18,085 nucleotides of DNA from UMGS1225 sp034086705 (GTDB lineage Bacteria > Bacillota > Clostridia > Oscillospirales > CAG-272). The notes under the pieces were generated by a model. That model had not been told where the DNA came from and did not search any database. It saw only the letters and a program-made list of their open reading frames with translations. The translations under genes were made by a program, and so were the position numbers. Shown in pieces: positions 1-7,749 of the stretch. The stretch is taken from contig JAXDZV010000034.1 of assembly GCA_034086705.1 (NCBI GenBank), positions 1 through 18,085 on the forward strand. The letters are read 5' to 3'. Within the stretch, counting starts at the first letter, position 1; each line of letters begins with the position of its first letter.

Positions 1-455
1 TTTCTCCCGGCAAGGTATACCGTTCTGATGCGGTGGATGCAACACATTCTCCCGTATTCCATCAATTGGAGGGATTGGTGGTTGACCGCGGACTTACCAT
101 GGGTGATCTGAAAGGAACACTGGAAATTATGGCACAGCGCATGTTCGGCGGTGATACGCTGCTGCGCTTTCGGCCGCACCATTTTCCGTTTACCGAGCCT
201 TCTGCGGAGGTTGATGTTTCCTGCTTTGTGTGTGGCGGCGCTGGATGCAGGCTATGCAAAGGTGAGGGCTGGATTGAAATTCTCGGCGCTGGCATGGTGC
301 ATCCGAATGTGCTGAAGGAATGCGGAATTGACCCGCAGGAATATTCCGGGTTTGCGTTCGGAATGGGGATTGAGCGTATTTTGATGCGAAAATATAACAT
401 TGACGATATGCGTTATCTGTACGAAAATGACATCCGTTTTCTGCAGCAGTTTTAA
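1..455 (+). CDS. pheS: Phenylalanine--tRNA ligase alpha subunit, C-terminal part (5' end outside window)
   Basis: PheS is the catalytic subunit of the cytoplasmic alpha2-beta2 phenylalanyl-tRNA synthetase, which charges tRNA-Phe. The reading frame is already open at position 3 and ends with TAA at 453-455, so about 150 C-terminal residues are seen. They contain class II synthetase features: the DATHSPVFHQLEG block near the left edge, a Cys-rich stretch (CFVCGGAGCRLCKGEGW) followed by EILGAGMVHPNVL, and the motif 3 region GFAFGMGIERILMRKY with its ATP-binding arginine. The C-terminus (NDIRFLQQF) is typical and complete. pheT follows after 32 bases, the usual Firmicutes pheST order, so both subunits are probably made from one mRNA. 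A GTG at 33 could be mistaken for a start, but the conserved upstream residues (SPGKVYRSDAV) show it is internal. Confidence 0.97.
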   Translation, partial: SPGKVYRSDAVDATHSPVFHQLEGLVVDRGLTMGDLKGTLEIMAQRMFGGDTLLRFRPHHFPFTEPSAEVDVSCFVCGGAGCRLCKGEGWIEILGAGMVHPNVLKECGIDPQEYSGFAFGMGIERILMRKYNIDDMRYLYENDIRFLQQF

Positions 456-487
456 GGTAATTGGCATATTGGGAAAGGAACAAGAAT

Positions 488-2905
488 ATGAAACTTTCGA
501 TGAAATGGCTGCAAGATTTTTGTGACTGTTCTGATATTCCTGTACGGGAATATTGTGATAGAATGACGGATACCGGTTCAAAAGTAGAAGGCTATGAGCT
601 TTTAGGAGCCGATATAGAAAATGTGGTGGTAGGGCAGGTACTGCAGCTTGAGCGGCATCCGGATTCCGATCATCTTTGGATTTGCCAGGTTGCACTTGGA
701 GAAGAAACGCCACGGCAGATTGTAACCGGCGCGCAGAATCTTTTTATCGGCGCAAAGGTTCCGGTTGCCAAAGCGGTTGCAAAATTACCGGGGGGCGTTG
801 TGATAAAACCGGGAAAATTGCGCGGAGCGCTTTCCAATGGTATGTTTTGTTCTATTGCGGAACTGGGGCTGACAACGCATGATATGCCAGAGGCAGTTGA
901 AGACGGCATTTTAATTTTGCCGCAAGATGCACAGATTGGTGCCGACATCCGAAAAGCGTTACAGCTTGAGGATACGGTGGTTGATTTCGAGATTACATCA
1001 AACCGTCCGGACTGTTTGAGTGTGATTGGGTTAGCACGGGAAAGTGCTGCAAGTTTTGACCGTCCGTTGCATATTCCGACCCCGATTGTGCACGGTTGCG
1101 GCGATGCAGATCCGATTGATACAGCACTGCATGTTGTTATAGATGCGCCAGAAAAATGTATGCGGTATTCTGCACGACTTGTTCGCAATGTTAAGATTGA
1201 ACCTTCCCCGCTTTGGATGCGGATGCGGTTGCGTGCAGCGGGGGTTCGTCCGATAAACAATATTGTGGATATAACCAATTATGTTATGCTGGAATACGGT
1301 CAGCCAATGCATGCTTTTGACCGTAGATCCTTGCAGGGAGATACCATTCATGTGCGAATGGCACAGCAGGATGAGCCGTTTGTTTCTTTGGATGGCGCTG
1401 TGCATACGCTGGAACGTTCCATGCTGGTTATTGCTGATGCACAAAAGGCTTGTGCGTTGGCAGGTGTTATGGGCGGAGAGAACAGCGAGATTACGGAACA
1501 GACCACGAGCGTTGTTTTTGAAAGCGCATGCTTCGACGGGCCAGGTGTGCGGATAGCAGCGAAAACGCTTGGAATGCGAACGGAAAGTTCTGCACGGTTT
1601 GAAAAGGGGTTGGATCCGGAGAATACCTTGCCGGCTTTGGAACGAGCCTGTGAATTGGTCGAGTTATTGCATGCGGGTGAGGTTGCACCGGGTATAATCG
1701 ATGTTTATCCTGGTAAAAAAGCGCCGACTGTATTGCCGCTGGAATGTGAGCGGATGAACCGTTTCCTCGGCGTGGAGATTGCTCAGGAGGAAATGGTGCG
1801 CATTCTGAAAACTCTGCACTTTCAAGTGAAGGACAATGCCGTGACAGTACCTTCTTTCCGTGGTGACATTGCTTGTATGAACGATCTGGCAGAGGAGATT
1901 ATCCGAATTTATGGGTATAACCGGATTGCCTCATCACGGATTCACGCGGAATTGACAGAAGGCGGATTAACAGCCGAACAGAAATTTCGCGAAATGCTGC
2001 ACGGCGTTCTGTGCGCATGCGGCTACCATGAAATCTCAACCTTTACTTTTATCTCTCCAAAAGACTACGATAAAATTTGTCTGTCTGTAGAGGATCCGCG
2101 TCGCAAGAGCGTTGTGATTCGCAATCCGCTGGGAGAAGATACCAGTGTGATGCGTACCACTGCAATACCCTCTATGTTGGAGGTTTTGTCTCGCAACGAC
2201 CATTTTCATTCGGAGGCTGTTGCTCTGTATGAAATGGGAAAGGTGTTTTTACCGCGACCGGATGGGACGGTTACAAATACGCGCGGTCTCAGTGGAACCC
2301 TGCCGGATGAGCGCCTGCAGCTTACGATTGCGAGCTATGATTGTGGAGATTTCTTTCATATGAAGGGCATCGTGCAGACCATTTTGTCGGCATGCGGTAT
2401 CCACGATGCGGCTTTTACAGCAATTACCGATGATCCTATTTTTCACCCCGGCAGATGTGCGGCTGTTTGTGTGCGGGGCAGACAAATTGGCCGTTTTGGA
2501 GAGCTGCACCCGGCAGTTGCGCAAAATTATGAATTAGACCGACGTGCATACGTTGGTGTTTTGGATGAATCTGAGTTGTTTACACTGCGCAGCGCAGAAA
2601 AGGAGTACCATCCTCTGCCGAAATATCCTGCTGTCTCGCGAGATCTTGCCTTTGTCTGCGATGAAGAAGTAACGGTTGGTACGGTGGAGCAGACTATTCG
2701 TGCCGCAGGCGGTAAATTGCTGACAGAGGTTCGGCTGTTTGACGTATACCGTGGAGCGCAGCTTGGAGAGGGAAAGAAAAGCGTGGCGTTTAGTCTTGCA
2801 TTCCGTGCGCCTGATCGAACGTTGACGGATGATGAGGTTGATAAGGCGACAGCAAAAATCCGCACACGGCTTTCCAATGAACTTGGATTATCTTTGCGCG
2901 GTTAA
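488..2905 (+). CDS. pheT: Phenylalanine--tRNA ligase beta subunit
   Basis: This is the beta subunit of phenylalanyl-tRNA synthetase. It binds tRNA-Phe and carries the editing site that removes mischarged tyrosine. The product is 805 residues, normal for bacterial PheT. An EMAP/OB-fold tRNA-binding domain lies at about residues 40-150 (IENVVVGQVL, then HPDSDHLWICQV). The B3/B4 editing region follows (RPINNIVDITNYVMLEYGQP, then HAFD). The B5 domain includes PSFRGDI and EEIIRIYGYNRI, and after it comes the catalytic-like core. The final ~93 residues form the FDX-ACB anticodon-binding domain (KYPAVSRDLAFV to the C-terminus). I chose ATG 488 because GGGAAAGGA at 471-479 is well spaced before it and MKLSMKWL is the family N-terminus. 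An in-frame upstream start at 461 would add nine unsupported residues. The gene is probably co-transcribed with pheS. Confidence 0.97.
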   Translation: MKLSMKWLQDFCDCSDIPVREYCDRMTDTGSKVEGYELLGADIENVVVGQVLQLERHPDSDHLWICQVALGEETPRQIVTGAQNLFIGAKVPVAKAVAKLPGGVVIKPGKLRGALSNGMFCSIAELGLTTHDMPEAVEDGILILPQDAQIGADIRKALQLEDTVVDFEITSNRPDCLSVIGLARESAASFDRPLHIPTPIVHGCGDADPIDTALHVVIDAPEKCMRYSARLVRNVKIEPSPLWMRMRLRAAGVRPINNIVDITNYVMLEYGQPMHAFDRRSLQGDTIHVRMAQQDEPFVSLDGAVHTLERSMLVIADAQKACALAGVMGGENSEITEQTTSVVFESACFDGPGVRIAAKTLGMRTESSARFEKGLDPENTLPALERACELVELLHAGEVAPGIIDVYPGKKAPTVLPLECERMNRFLGVEIAQEEMVRILKTLHFQVKDNAVTVPSFRGDIACMNDLAEEIIRIYGYNRIASSRIHAELTEGGLTAEQKFREMLHGVLCACGYHEISTFTFISPKDYDKICLSVEDPRRKSVVIRNPLGEDTSVMRTTAIPSMLEVLSRNDHFHSEAVALYEMGKVFLPRPDGTVTNTRGLSGTLPDERLQLTIASYDCGDFFHMKGIVQTILSACGIHDAAFTAITDDPIFHPGRCAAVCVRGRQIGRFGELHPAVAQNYELDRRAYVGVLDESELFTLRSAEKEYHPLPKYPAVSRDLAFVCDEEVTVGTVEQTIRAAGGKLLTEVRLFDVYRGAQLGEGKKSVAFSLAFRAPDRTLTDDEVDKATAKIRTRLSNELGLSLRG

Positions 2906-2925
2906 GTTACGAAATTTCGGGGCAC

Positions 2926-2948
2926 AGAGAAAAAATTCTATTTTCTCT
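2926..2948 (+). repeat. A/T-rich inverted repeat after pheT, touching the tRNA promoter
   Basis: AGAGAAAA (2926-2933) and TTTTCTCT (2941-2948) are perfect 8-base complements around a 7-base loop. The right arm is T-rich, so this could be a weak terminator for pheST. It lacks a GC-rich stem, so efficient termination is doubtful. Its last base is the first base of the -35 box of the tRNA-Lys promoter. Confidence 0.4.
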
Positions 2949-2976
2949 TGACAAACGCAATGCCGTGTGCTATTAT
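2948..2976 (+). promoter_or_regulatory. Sigma-A promoter of tRNA-Lys
   Basis: TTGACA (2948-2953) is a perfect -35 box. It is followed after 17 bp by TATTAT (2971-2976), a five-of-six match to the -10 consensus. The predicted start near 2983 would leave a leader of about 12 nt before the tRNA at 2995. Hexamers, spacing and position agree with a strong stable-RNA promoter. Confidence 0.85.
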
Positions 2977-2994
2977 AGTATGGCAGTTGCGGAT

Positions 2995-3070
2995 GCCCCA
3001 TTAGCTCAGATGGTAGAGCACTTGACTTTTAATCAAGGTGTCCGGAGTTCGACTCTCCGATGGAGCACCA
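2995..3070 (+). tRNA. tRNA-Lys (anticodon UUU), C3-A70 mismatch in acceptor stem
   Basis: A full cloverleaf can be folded. The acceptor 5' strand GCCCCAT (2995-3001) faces ATGGAGC (3060-3066). The D stem is GCTC/GAGC. The anticodon stem CTTGA/TCAAG closes loop CTTTTAA, with anticodon TTT at 3028-3030. The T stem is CGGAG/CTCCG with loop TTCGACT. Discriminator A and an encoded CCA end at 3070. The anticodon reads lysine codons AAA/AAG. All stems are perfect except acceptor position 3-70, which is C opposite A (a U at position 3 would pair). The gene stands alone, with its own promoter 19 bases upstream and an immediate intrinsic terminator. Confidence 0.95.
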
Positions 3071-3106
3071 AAAGAAGAAAGCCGCGTTGAGCGGCTTTTT
3101 TCTTTT
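3071..3106 (+). terminator. Intrinsic terminator of tRNA-Lys
   Basis: The stem GCCGC/GCGGC (3081-3085 and 3091-3095) has loop GTTGA. It is extended by the A-rich left flank (3071-3080) pairing with the T-rich right flank (3096-3105). The run TTTTTTCTTTT follows the GC stem. It begins directly after the encoded CCA end. Confidence 0.92.
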
Positions 3107-3212
3107 GCATACCTATTGGGCAGTTTAGAGATGTTTATTATCAGATTTTGAAAAAATGAAACGCTGTGTAAACGGTACACAAGCGTATATACAAATCACG
3201 GAGGAAGAAAGA

Positions 3213-4250
3213 ATGGAGATCCGGCAGTTCGGAATAACCGCGAACGGGGAGACTGTGCGGGCGTATACGCTTCAGTGCGGTGATATGCGTGCTGTATTGC
3301 TGGACCGAGGAGCAAATCTGCAAACGCTTTCTGTACATGGAACAGACGTTGTGTTGGGGTTTGATACGGTACAGTGCTATCAAAATTGTGATGCCTATAT
3401 TGGGGCATTGGTCGGTCGATATGCAAATCGTATCGACGGCGGATTTTCTCTAAATGGCAGATATTATCCGCTTGCTTGTAACGATCATGGCACGGTGCAT
3501 TTACATGGTGGAACGGTAGGATTTGACCAGCGTATCTGGAATGCTGAGCCAGCTGTCACAGATGCAGAAGGGGAGGGGGTTTGTTTTACCCTGTTTTCGG
3601 AGGATGGAGAAGAAGGGTACCCGGGAAATCTGTCGGTGCGTGTGACCTATTTATTGGATGCTTCCGGTTTGACGATGCGGTATGAGGCACAAACGGATGC
3701 TGACACGCCGCTCAATTTGACGAATCACGCATATTTTGAGCTTGATGGAAAAAGTGATATCCGTACGCACCGTTTACAGGTTTTTGCCGATACATATGCC
3801 GCAACGGATGCGCGCATGCTTGTGACCGATCCTACGGTTAGTGTCACAGATACGCCGCTCGATTTGCGCCGGGAACGGCGTCTTTCCGAAGTACTTGTGC
3901 CGGACGATCCGTTTTTTGCGTGTACGCACGGGATTGACCATAATTTTAATCTTTCTCGTACAGCGCCCGGCGTCTCTGTTGGCGCTGCAACGGTATACCC
4001 TGCTGCAGTACTCAAGGGGAAACATTTGCAAATGACGGTTTTGACGGACTTTCCTTGCATGCAAATTTACACGGCTAATTTTTTGAGCGGTGCAGATACA
4101 CTGAAAGACGGACGATTGCCATGCCAGTATGGAGCAATTTGTTTTGAAACGCAGGAAGTGGCAGCGGATGCTCCCAACCGGGGACAAGGCATATTGCATC
4201 CGGGAGTGCGGTATGTTCGCACAACGCGATTTTCCTTTGCGCAGATATAA
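3213..4250 (+). CDS. galM: Aldose 1-epimerase (mutarotase)
   Basis: This cytoplasmic enzyme interconverts the alpha and beta anomers of galactose, glucose or related sugars, and typically feeds the Leloir pathway. The product is 345 residues, the usual length. Family landmarks are in order: NRIDGG at 72-77, LHGG with His98, the NLTNHAYFEL block with the catalytic-acid His172, GIDHNF, and CFETQ with the catalytic-base Glu near 312. No signal peptide is visible. ATG 3213 is chosen because GGAGG (3200-3204) sits 8 bases before it. An in-frame ATG at 3156 would add 19 residues that do not look like the family. No galactose genes are adjacent, so its sugar cannot be told from context. It probably starts a short operon with the next two genes. 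I see no convincing promoter between the tRNA terminator and this start. Confidence 0.93.
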   Translation: MEIRQFGITANGETVRAYTLQCGDMRAVLLDRGANLQTLSVHGTDVVLGFDTVQCYQNCDAYIGALVGRYANRIDGGFSLNGRYYPLACNDHGTVHLHGGTVGFDQRIWNAEPAVTDAEGEGVCFTLFSEDGEEGYPGNLSVRVTYLLDASGLTMRYEAQTDADTPLNLTNHAYFELDGKSDIRTHRLQVFADTYAATDARMLVTDPTVSVTDTPLDLRRERRLSEVLVPDDPFFACTHGIDHNFNLSRTAPGVSVGAATVYPAAVLKGKHLQMTVLTDFPCMQIYTANFLSGADTLKDGRLPCQYGAICFETQEVAADAPNRGQGILHPGVRYVRTTRFSFAQI

Positions 4251-4305
4251 AAAGATTTTGCCGCATATACTTTTTTAAGGAAAAAGATGCGGGAGGGAAA
4301 ATTGT

Positions 4306-4779
4306 ATGCCGACATATCAGATGATACGGACTGCATCGAACGGGGAACTCCCGCTGCGGTTTTTGTTGCCGGTATTTGAGGGGGATACACCGTTTGCGAA
4401 GAGCTTGAACGCTCATCTGACACATATTCGGGAAGGTTTTTCTGCTTTTTATGCAAAGCAAGCAGCATTTAGCGGCGCTTCTGTGTTAGCAACTGTTTTG
4501 CTTTCTGACGATCAATTTGTTTCATTTTATCTGGATGCATATTTACAAAGCCACTATGAGACGGTTGGTTTTTGCAGGCAGGGGGAGATATGGTCAGTAC
4601 CGCATGCGGTTCTGCTGCCTTGCAAGCCTCCGCATCACGGATGGTATACCGATGGCAGCCGGTGTTATTTGTATCGAAATACATTTGACCCGGAGGACCG
4701 TATACACCGGCGCAGGCCAGCACAAAGTGTTACTTTGCAGATACAGCCTTTTTCTGCTGCGGCTTTGGGACGTATCTGA
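4306..4779 (+). CDS. Uncharacterised 157-residue protein between galM and birA
   Basis: I do not recognise the product. The gene is credible because GGGAGGG (4291-4297) lies 8 bases before ATG 4306, the frame fills the space between galM and birA, and the direction matches both neighbours. The protein has no signal peptide or membrane segment, so it is probably cytoplasmic. The first half reads LPVFEG, then LNAHLTHIREGFSAFY, then a beta-rich piece with VLLSDDQFVSFYLDAYLQ. The second half includes PHHGWYTDGSRCYLYRN and a basic patch (IHRRRP). The order 'PVF-G, LN-L, F, beta strands' is faintly like DUF3298/RsiV-type domains, but this is weak resemblance only. The gaps are 55 bases from galM and 36 bases to birA, so co-transcription is likely. 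Confidence 0.7.
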   Translation: MPTYQMIRTASNGELPLRFLLPVFEGDTPFAKSLNAHLTHIREGFSAFYAKQAAFSGASVLATVLLSDDQFVSFYLDAYLQSHYETVGFCRQGEIWSVPHAVLLPCKPPHHGWYTDGSRCYLYRNTFDPEDRIHRRRPAQSVTLQIQPFSAAALGRI

Positions 4780-4815
4780 TGTGTTATGTTTTGAAATATG
4801 AAGGAAGGCGAAAAA

Positions 4816-5658
4816 ATGAACTGGTTGCCCACGTGCGATGCCGAAGAGACCGATGCGCTGTTTTCCCTTCCTGAAATGCTTGCTGTACAGCGTGGAGCAA
4901 GGCTAACCGTGTTGTCTCAAACAGATTCAACCAATCACGTGCTGCGCGATTTGGTATTGGCAGGTGCCCCACAGGGACAAGCGGTGATCTCTCTGGAACA
5001 GAGCGCCGGTAAAGGCAGGCAAGGCAAGCGTTTTTTCTCTCCACGCGGCGGTTTATATCTTTCCTATTATATGGCTCTTTCTCGTACGGCGCAGGATTGC
5101 ACAGAGGTGACCTGCGGGGTGGCTGTTGCGCTTTGTCGTGTTCTTGAGAGGGTGTGTGGCGCGCAGCCTACTATTAAATGGGTTAATGATGTCCTTTTAC
5201 ACGGTAAAAAGGTTGCGGGGATTCTTGTGCAGCGTTTGCCGGACGCTCCTGATATGTGCTCTTCTCGGCTTTTGATTGGGGTGGGGGTCAATGTTGCCCC
5301 AGTTTCTTTTTCTCCCCCTTTGTCAGATTTTGTTACATCACTTTGCGCTGCCGGGTTTCCGTGTACGTTGCAGGCGTTGGCATGTGCACTGCTTGAGGAG
5401 CTTGATACTTTGACAGATGTGTTGCAAGCGGGAAAAGAGGAACAAGCGCAAGATTATCATCGACAATATCGTTTGCACTTTCAAATGCTCGGCAAGCAAA
5501 TTCGAATTCTGGACGGAACGCGTACGCGAGAGGCAAAAGTGCTGGATCTGTTGCCGGATTATGGTTTACTTGTGCGGGAGCAGGACGGTAGCAATCACGT
5601 GCTGTACAGCGGAGAGATTTCTGTGCGCGGTATGACGGGATATGCACCGGAGCAATAA
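4816..5658 (+). CDS. birA: Biotin--[acetyl-CoA-carboxylase] ligase, single-domain type without HTH
   Basis: This enzyme activates biotin with ATP and attaches it to the lysine of biotin carrier domains, such as acetyl-CoA carboxylase BCCP. The product is 280 residues. Visible motifs are QTDSTN (Asp37-Asn40), the biotinyl-AMP loop as GKGRQGKRFF (65-74), RGGLYLSYYM, and the catalytic block KWVNDVLLHGKKVAGIL starting at Lys121. IGVGVNV follows, then the small C-terminal SH3-like domain. There is no N-terminal winged helix before DSTN, so this is a catalytic-only form that should not act as the biotin-operon repressor. ATG 4816 is preferred because AAGGAAGG (4801-4808) is 7 bases upstream. ATG 4798 lies in front of that site and has no site of its own. 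It ends just before a long hairpin shared with the convergent udk gene. Confidence 0.93.
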   Translation: MNWLPTCDAEETDALFSLPEMLAVQRGARLTVLSQTDSTNHVLRDLVLAGAPQGQAVISLEQSAGKGRQGKRFFSPRGGLYLSYYMALSRTAQDCTEVTCGVAVALCRVLERVCGAQPTIKWVNDVLLHGKKVAGILVQRLPDAPDMCSSRLLIGVGVNVAPVSFSPPLSDFVTSLCAAGFPCTLQALACALLEELDTLTDVLQAGKEEQAQDYHRQYRLHFQMLGKQIRILDGTRTREAKVLDLLPDYGLLVREQDGSNHVLYSGEISVRGMTGYAPEQ

Positions 5659-5662
5659 TACC

Positions 5663-5735
5663 AAAAGAACGGCTCCATCGCGGCCATATGATTACGCCAT
5701 TTGACGTAGATCGTATAGCTGCGATGGAGTCTTTT
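5663..5735. terminator. Long imperfect hairpin between convergent birA and udk, likely bidirectional terminator
   Basis: A 12-bp stem (5673-5684 with 5718-5729, one G-T pair) continues after one C-A mismatch. Next comes a 7-bp stem (5686-5692 with 5710-5716), a one-base bulge (G5709), a further 4 bp (5693-5696 with 5705-5708), and an 8-base loop (5697-5704). Outside it, AAAAGA (5663-5668) can pair with TCTTTT (5730-5735) across a 4-base bulge. T-rich runs flank the stem on the right (plus strand) and, less perfectly, on the left (minus strand). This fits a terminator shared by two converging operons. The stem is unusually long for that role, so a small repeat element is an alternative. Confidence 0.75.
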
Positions 5736-5771
5736 CATTTTTAGAATATGCAGCAGAAAAGCACGTGATTT

Positions 5772-6389
5772 TCAGGAATGGATATGATTTTCAATGCGCG
5801 TAAAAATCATTTCAAGTGCAACTAAGTTTTTTCCTCCTTCGGGAATAATAAGGTCTGCATTTTTTCTGCTCGGTTCCACATATTGTTCATGCATTGGTTT
5901 CACGGTTTGTAAATACTGCTGTATGACACTGTCTAAAGAGCGGCCGCGATCGCGAACATCTCGACGAATCCGTCGTAAAATTCGAACGTCTGCATCTGTG
6001 TCAACAAAGAGCTTAATGTCCATCAGCTCGCACAGTGTGACATCTGCAAAAATTAAAATACCTTCTACTATGATAACTTTTGTGGGAAGAATATGCTCTG
6101 TTTTCGTTGAACGATTGTGTATGGTGTAGTCATAAAGTGGAGAATCAATGGCGATTCCCTTGCGAAGTTGCTTAAGATGCTTGATCAGTAATTCGGTTTC
6201 AAAAGCTTCCGGACAGTCAAAGTTAAGTGCAGCACGTTGTTCATACGTTAGATCAGAATGGGAGCGGTAGTAATTATCGTGGCGGATGACTGTGACGTGC
6301 TCGCCGAAGCGCCGCGCGATTTGCTTTGTCAGAGTGGTTTTACCGCTGCCGGTACCGCCCGCAATGCCGATTAAAATTGGTAGGGTCAT
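5772..6389 (-). CDS. udk: Uridine/cytidine kinase
   Basis: Uridine kinase phosphorylates uridine and cytidine to UMP and CMP in the cytoplasm, completing pyrimidine ribonucleoside salvage. The product is 205 residues, normal for Udk. The Walker A loop GGTGSGKT is at residues 11-18, followed by VIRHDNYYRS with the substrate-binding Asp. Further family blocks are FDCPEAFE, DSPLYDYTIHNR, IIVEGILIF (Walker B region), and the lid segment RILRRIRRDVRDRGR. It starts at ATG 6387-6389 with AGGAGG (6399-6404) 9 bases upstream. It lies 16 bases after pdp and is the last gene of the leftward nucleoside cluster, ending next to the hairpin at 5663-5735. Phosphoribulokinase-like P-loop kinases are related, but the overall pattern is clearly uridine kinase. 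Confidence 0.95.
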   Translation of the reverse strand: MTLPILIGIAGGTGSGKTTLTKQIARRFGEHVTVIRHDNYYRSHSDLTYEQRAALNFDCPEAFETELLIKHLKQLRKGIAIDSPLYDYTIHNRSTKTEHILPTKVIIVEGILIFADVTLCELMDIKLFVDTDADVRILRRIRRDVRDRGRSLDSVIQQYLQTVKPMHEQYVEPSRKNADLIIPEGGKNLVALEMIFTRIENHIHS

Positions 6390-6405
6390 AGCGTTTTTCC
6401 TCCTC

Positions 6406-7722
6406 TTACTTCACAGCGTCTGCACGGAGAATATCCAAAATAAGAGGTCTTTGCTTTGGCTTGTTCGCAGAGAAGCGGAGAGCAGCGGAAAACTCTGTGG
6501 CGGCCGGCGCAAGCAGATCTTCCCGGTTAGAATAAAGCGTTGCAATGCGCTCACCGCGGTGTACATAATCTCCGGTTTTTCGATGCAGCAAAATTCCTGC
6601 ACCCGGATCTATTTGATCCTCTTTTTTGGAACGACCTGCACCGACAAGAACCGATGTAATGCCAATTTGTTCTGTATTCATATGTTCGATATAAGCATCG
6701 GCGGGAGATGAGATATCTATGGAATGCTTTGCTCCGGGTAGACGAGAAACATCCTCAACTGCGCGTATATCACCGCCCTGCGCTTGAATCCATTCACAGA
6801 ATTTTGCATATGCATTGCCGTTTGCTAGTGTATTGCGAACAGCTTGCTCGGCTGTCTCCATTGAAACAGCACAACAAAGAGCCGTCATTTCTGTGGCCAA
6901 GCGTATACAAAGTGTTTGCAGATCTTTCGGTCCTTCACCTCGTAATACGGCAATGGCCTCTTGGACTTCTATAGCATTGCCGATAGCGTAGCCGAGAGGC
7001 AAATCCATATCTGTGATGATGGCTGTCATATGCCTGCCATTTCGAACACCAATGCGTATCATTGCCTGTGCGAGAGTTTGCGCACTATGAAGTGTTTTGC
7101 AAAAAGAGCCGCTGCCGCATTTTACATCCAAAACAATGGAGGAAGCACCGGCAGCCAACTTCTTTGACATGATGCTGGAAGCAATTAGAGAAGGTGCATC
7201 CACCGTGGCCGTCACATCACGCAAGGCATATAGCTTTTTGTCTGCCGGTGCAAGATTGGCTGACGGTGCAATCACTGCGACACCTATGGATGCCACTTGC
7301 TCTAAAAATGCAACTTCAGATACAGCGGTACGGAAACCGGGAATTGCTTCGAGTTTGTCCACAGTTCCCCCGGTGTGCCCAAGTCCTCTGCCGGAAATTT
7401 TTGCAACATATCCACCCAAAGAGGCAACAATCGGCGCTAAAATAAGTGTCGTTTTATCTCCAACGCCACCGGTTGAATGCTTATCAACCGATCGATTGCC
7501 AAAGCGGGAAAGATCAATCCGATCTCCAGAATTTGCCATGGCATCTGTCAATACAGCCGTCTCCTCTTCCGACATGCCGCGAAAGAAAACAGCCATAGTA
7601 AAGGCAGACATTTGATAGTCCGGCACATTACCGATGCTATATTGGTGAATCATCCAGCGCAATTCTTCAGCGGATAACGCAACACCATCCCTTTTTTTCT
7701 GAATTAGATCGTACATACGCAT
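6406..7722 (-). CDS. pdp: Pyrimidine-nucleoside phosphorylase
   Basis: This enzyme cleaves thymidine, deoxyuridine and uridine with phosphate to the free base and (deoxy)ribose 1-phosphate. The product is 438 residues, typical of the family. The phosphate-binding block KHSTGGVGDK (81-90) and the thymidine/pyrimidine phosphorylase signature SGRGLGHTGGTVDKLE (110-125) are intact. The SSIMSKKLAAG block follows. The start MRMYDLI at 7722 has AAGGAG 9 bases upstream. An ATG two codons later is possible but worse spaced. Length and Firmicutes context favour the broad-specificity Pdp over the strict thymidine phosphorylase DeoA, but the sequence alone does not settle this. It lies 27 bases after the nupQ-like permease and 16 bases before udk, which places phosphorolysis directly behind nucleoside import. 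Confidence 0.95.
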   Translation of the reverse strand: MRMYDLIQKKRDGVALSAEELRWMIHQYSIGNVPDYQMSAFTMAVFFRGMSEEETAVLTDAMANSGDRIDLSRFGNRSVDKHSTGGVGDKTTLILAPIVASLGGYVAKISGRGLGHTGGTVDKLEAIPGFRTAVSEVAFLEQVASIGVAVIAPSANLAPADKKLYALRDVTATVDAPSLIASSIMSKKLAAGASSIVLDVKCGSGSFCKTLHSAQTLAQAMIRIGVRNGRHMTAIITDMDLPLGYAIGNAIEVQEAIAVLRGEGPKDLQTLCIRLATEMTALCCAVSMETAEQAVRNTLANGNAYAKFCEWIQAQGGDIRAVEDVSRLPGAKHSIDISSPADAYIEHMNTEQIGITSVLVGAGRSKKEDQIDPGAGILLHRKTGDYVHRGERIATLYSNREDLLAPAATEFSAALRFSANKPKQRPLILDILRADAVK

Positions 7723-7749
7723 AGGGTTTTTCTCCTTTTTTGAAAGCCA

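Noticed and set aside
670..1278. A 202-codon open frame on the minus strand inside pheT
   Set aside because: pheT is intact and clearly conserved across this interval. The antisense frame has no ribosome site and low-complexity composition, as expected for a shadow frame.
3141..3200. TTGAAA (3148-3153) and TATATA as a galM promoter
   Set aside because: The boxes are about 32 bp apart, far from the 16-18 bp needed, and no better partner lies at the correct distance.
7097..7615. A 172-codon open frame on the plus strand inside pdp
   Set aside because: It lies wholly opposite conserved pdp coding sequence, without start signals or a recognisable protein pattern.
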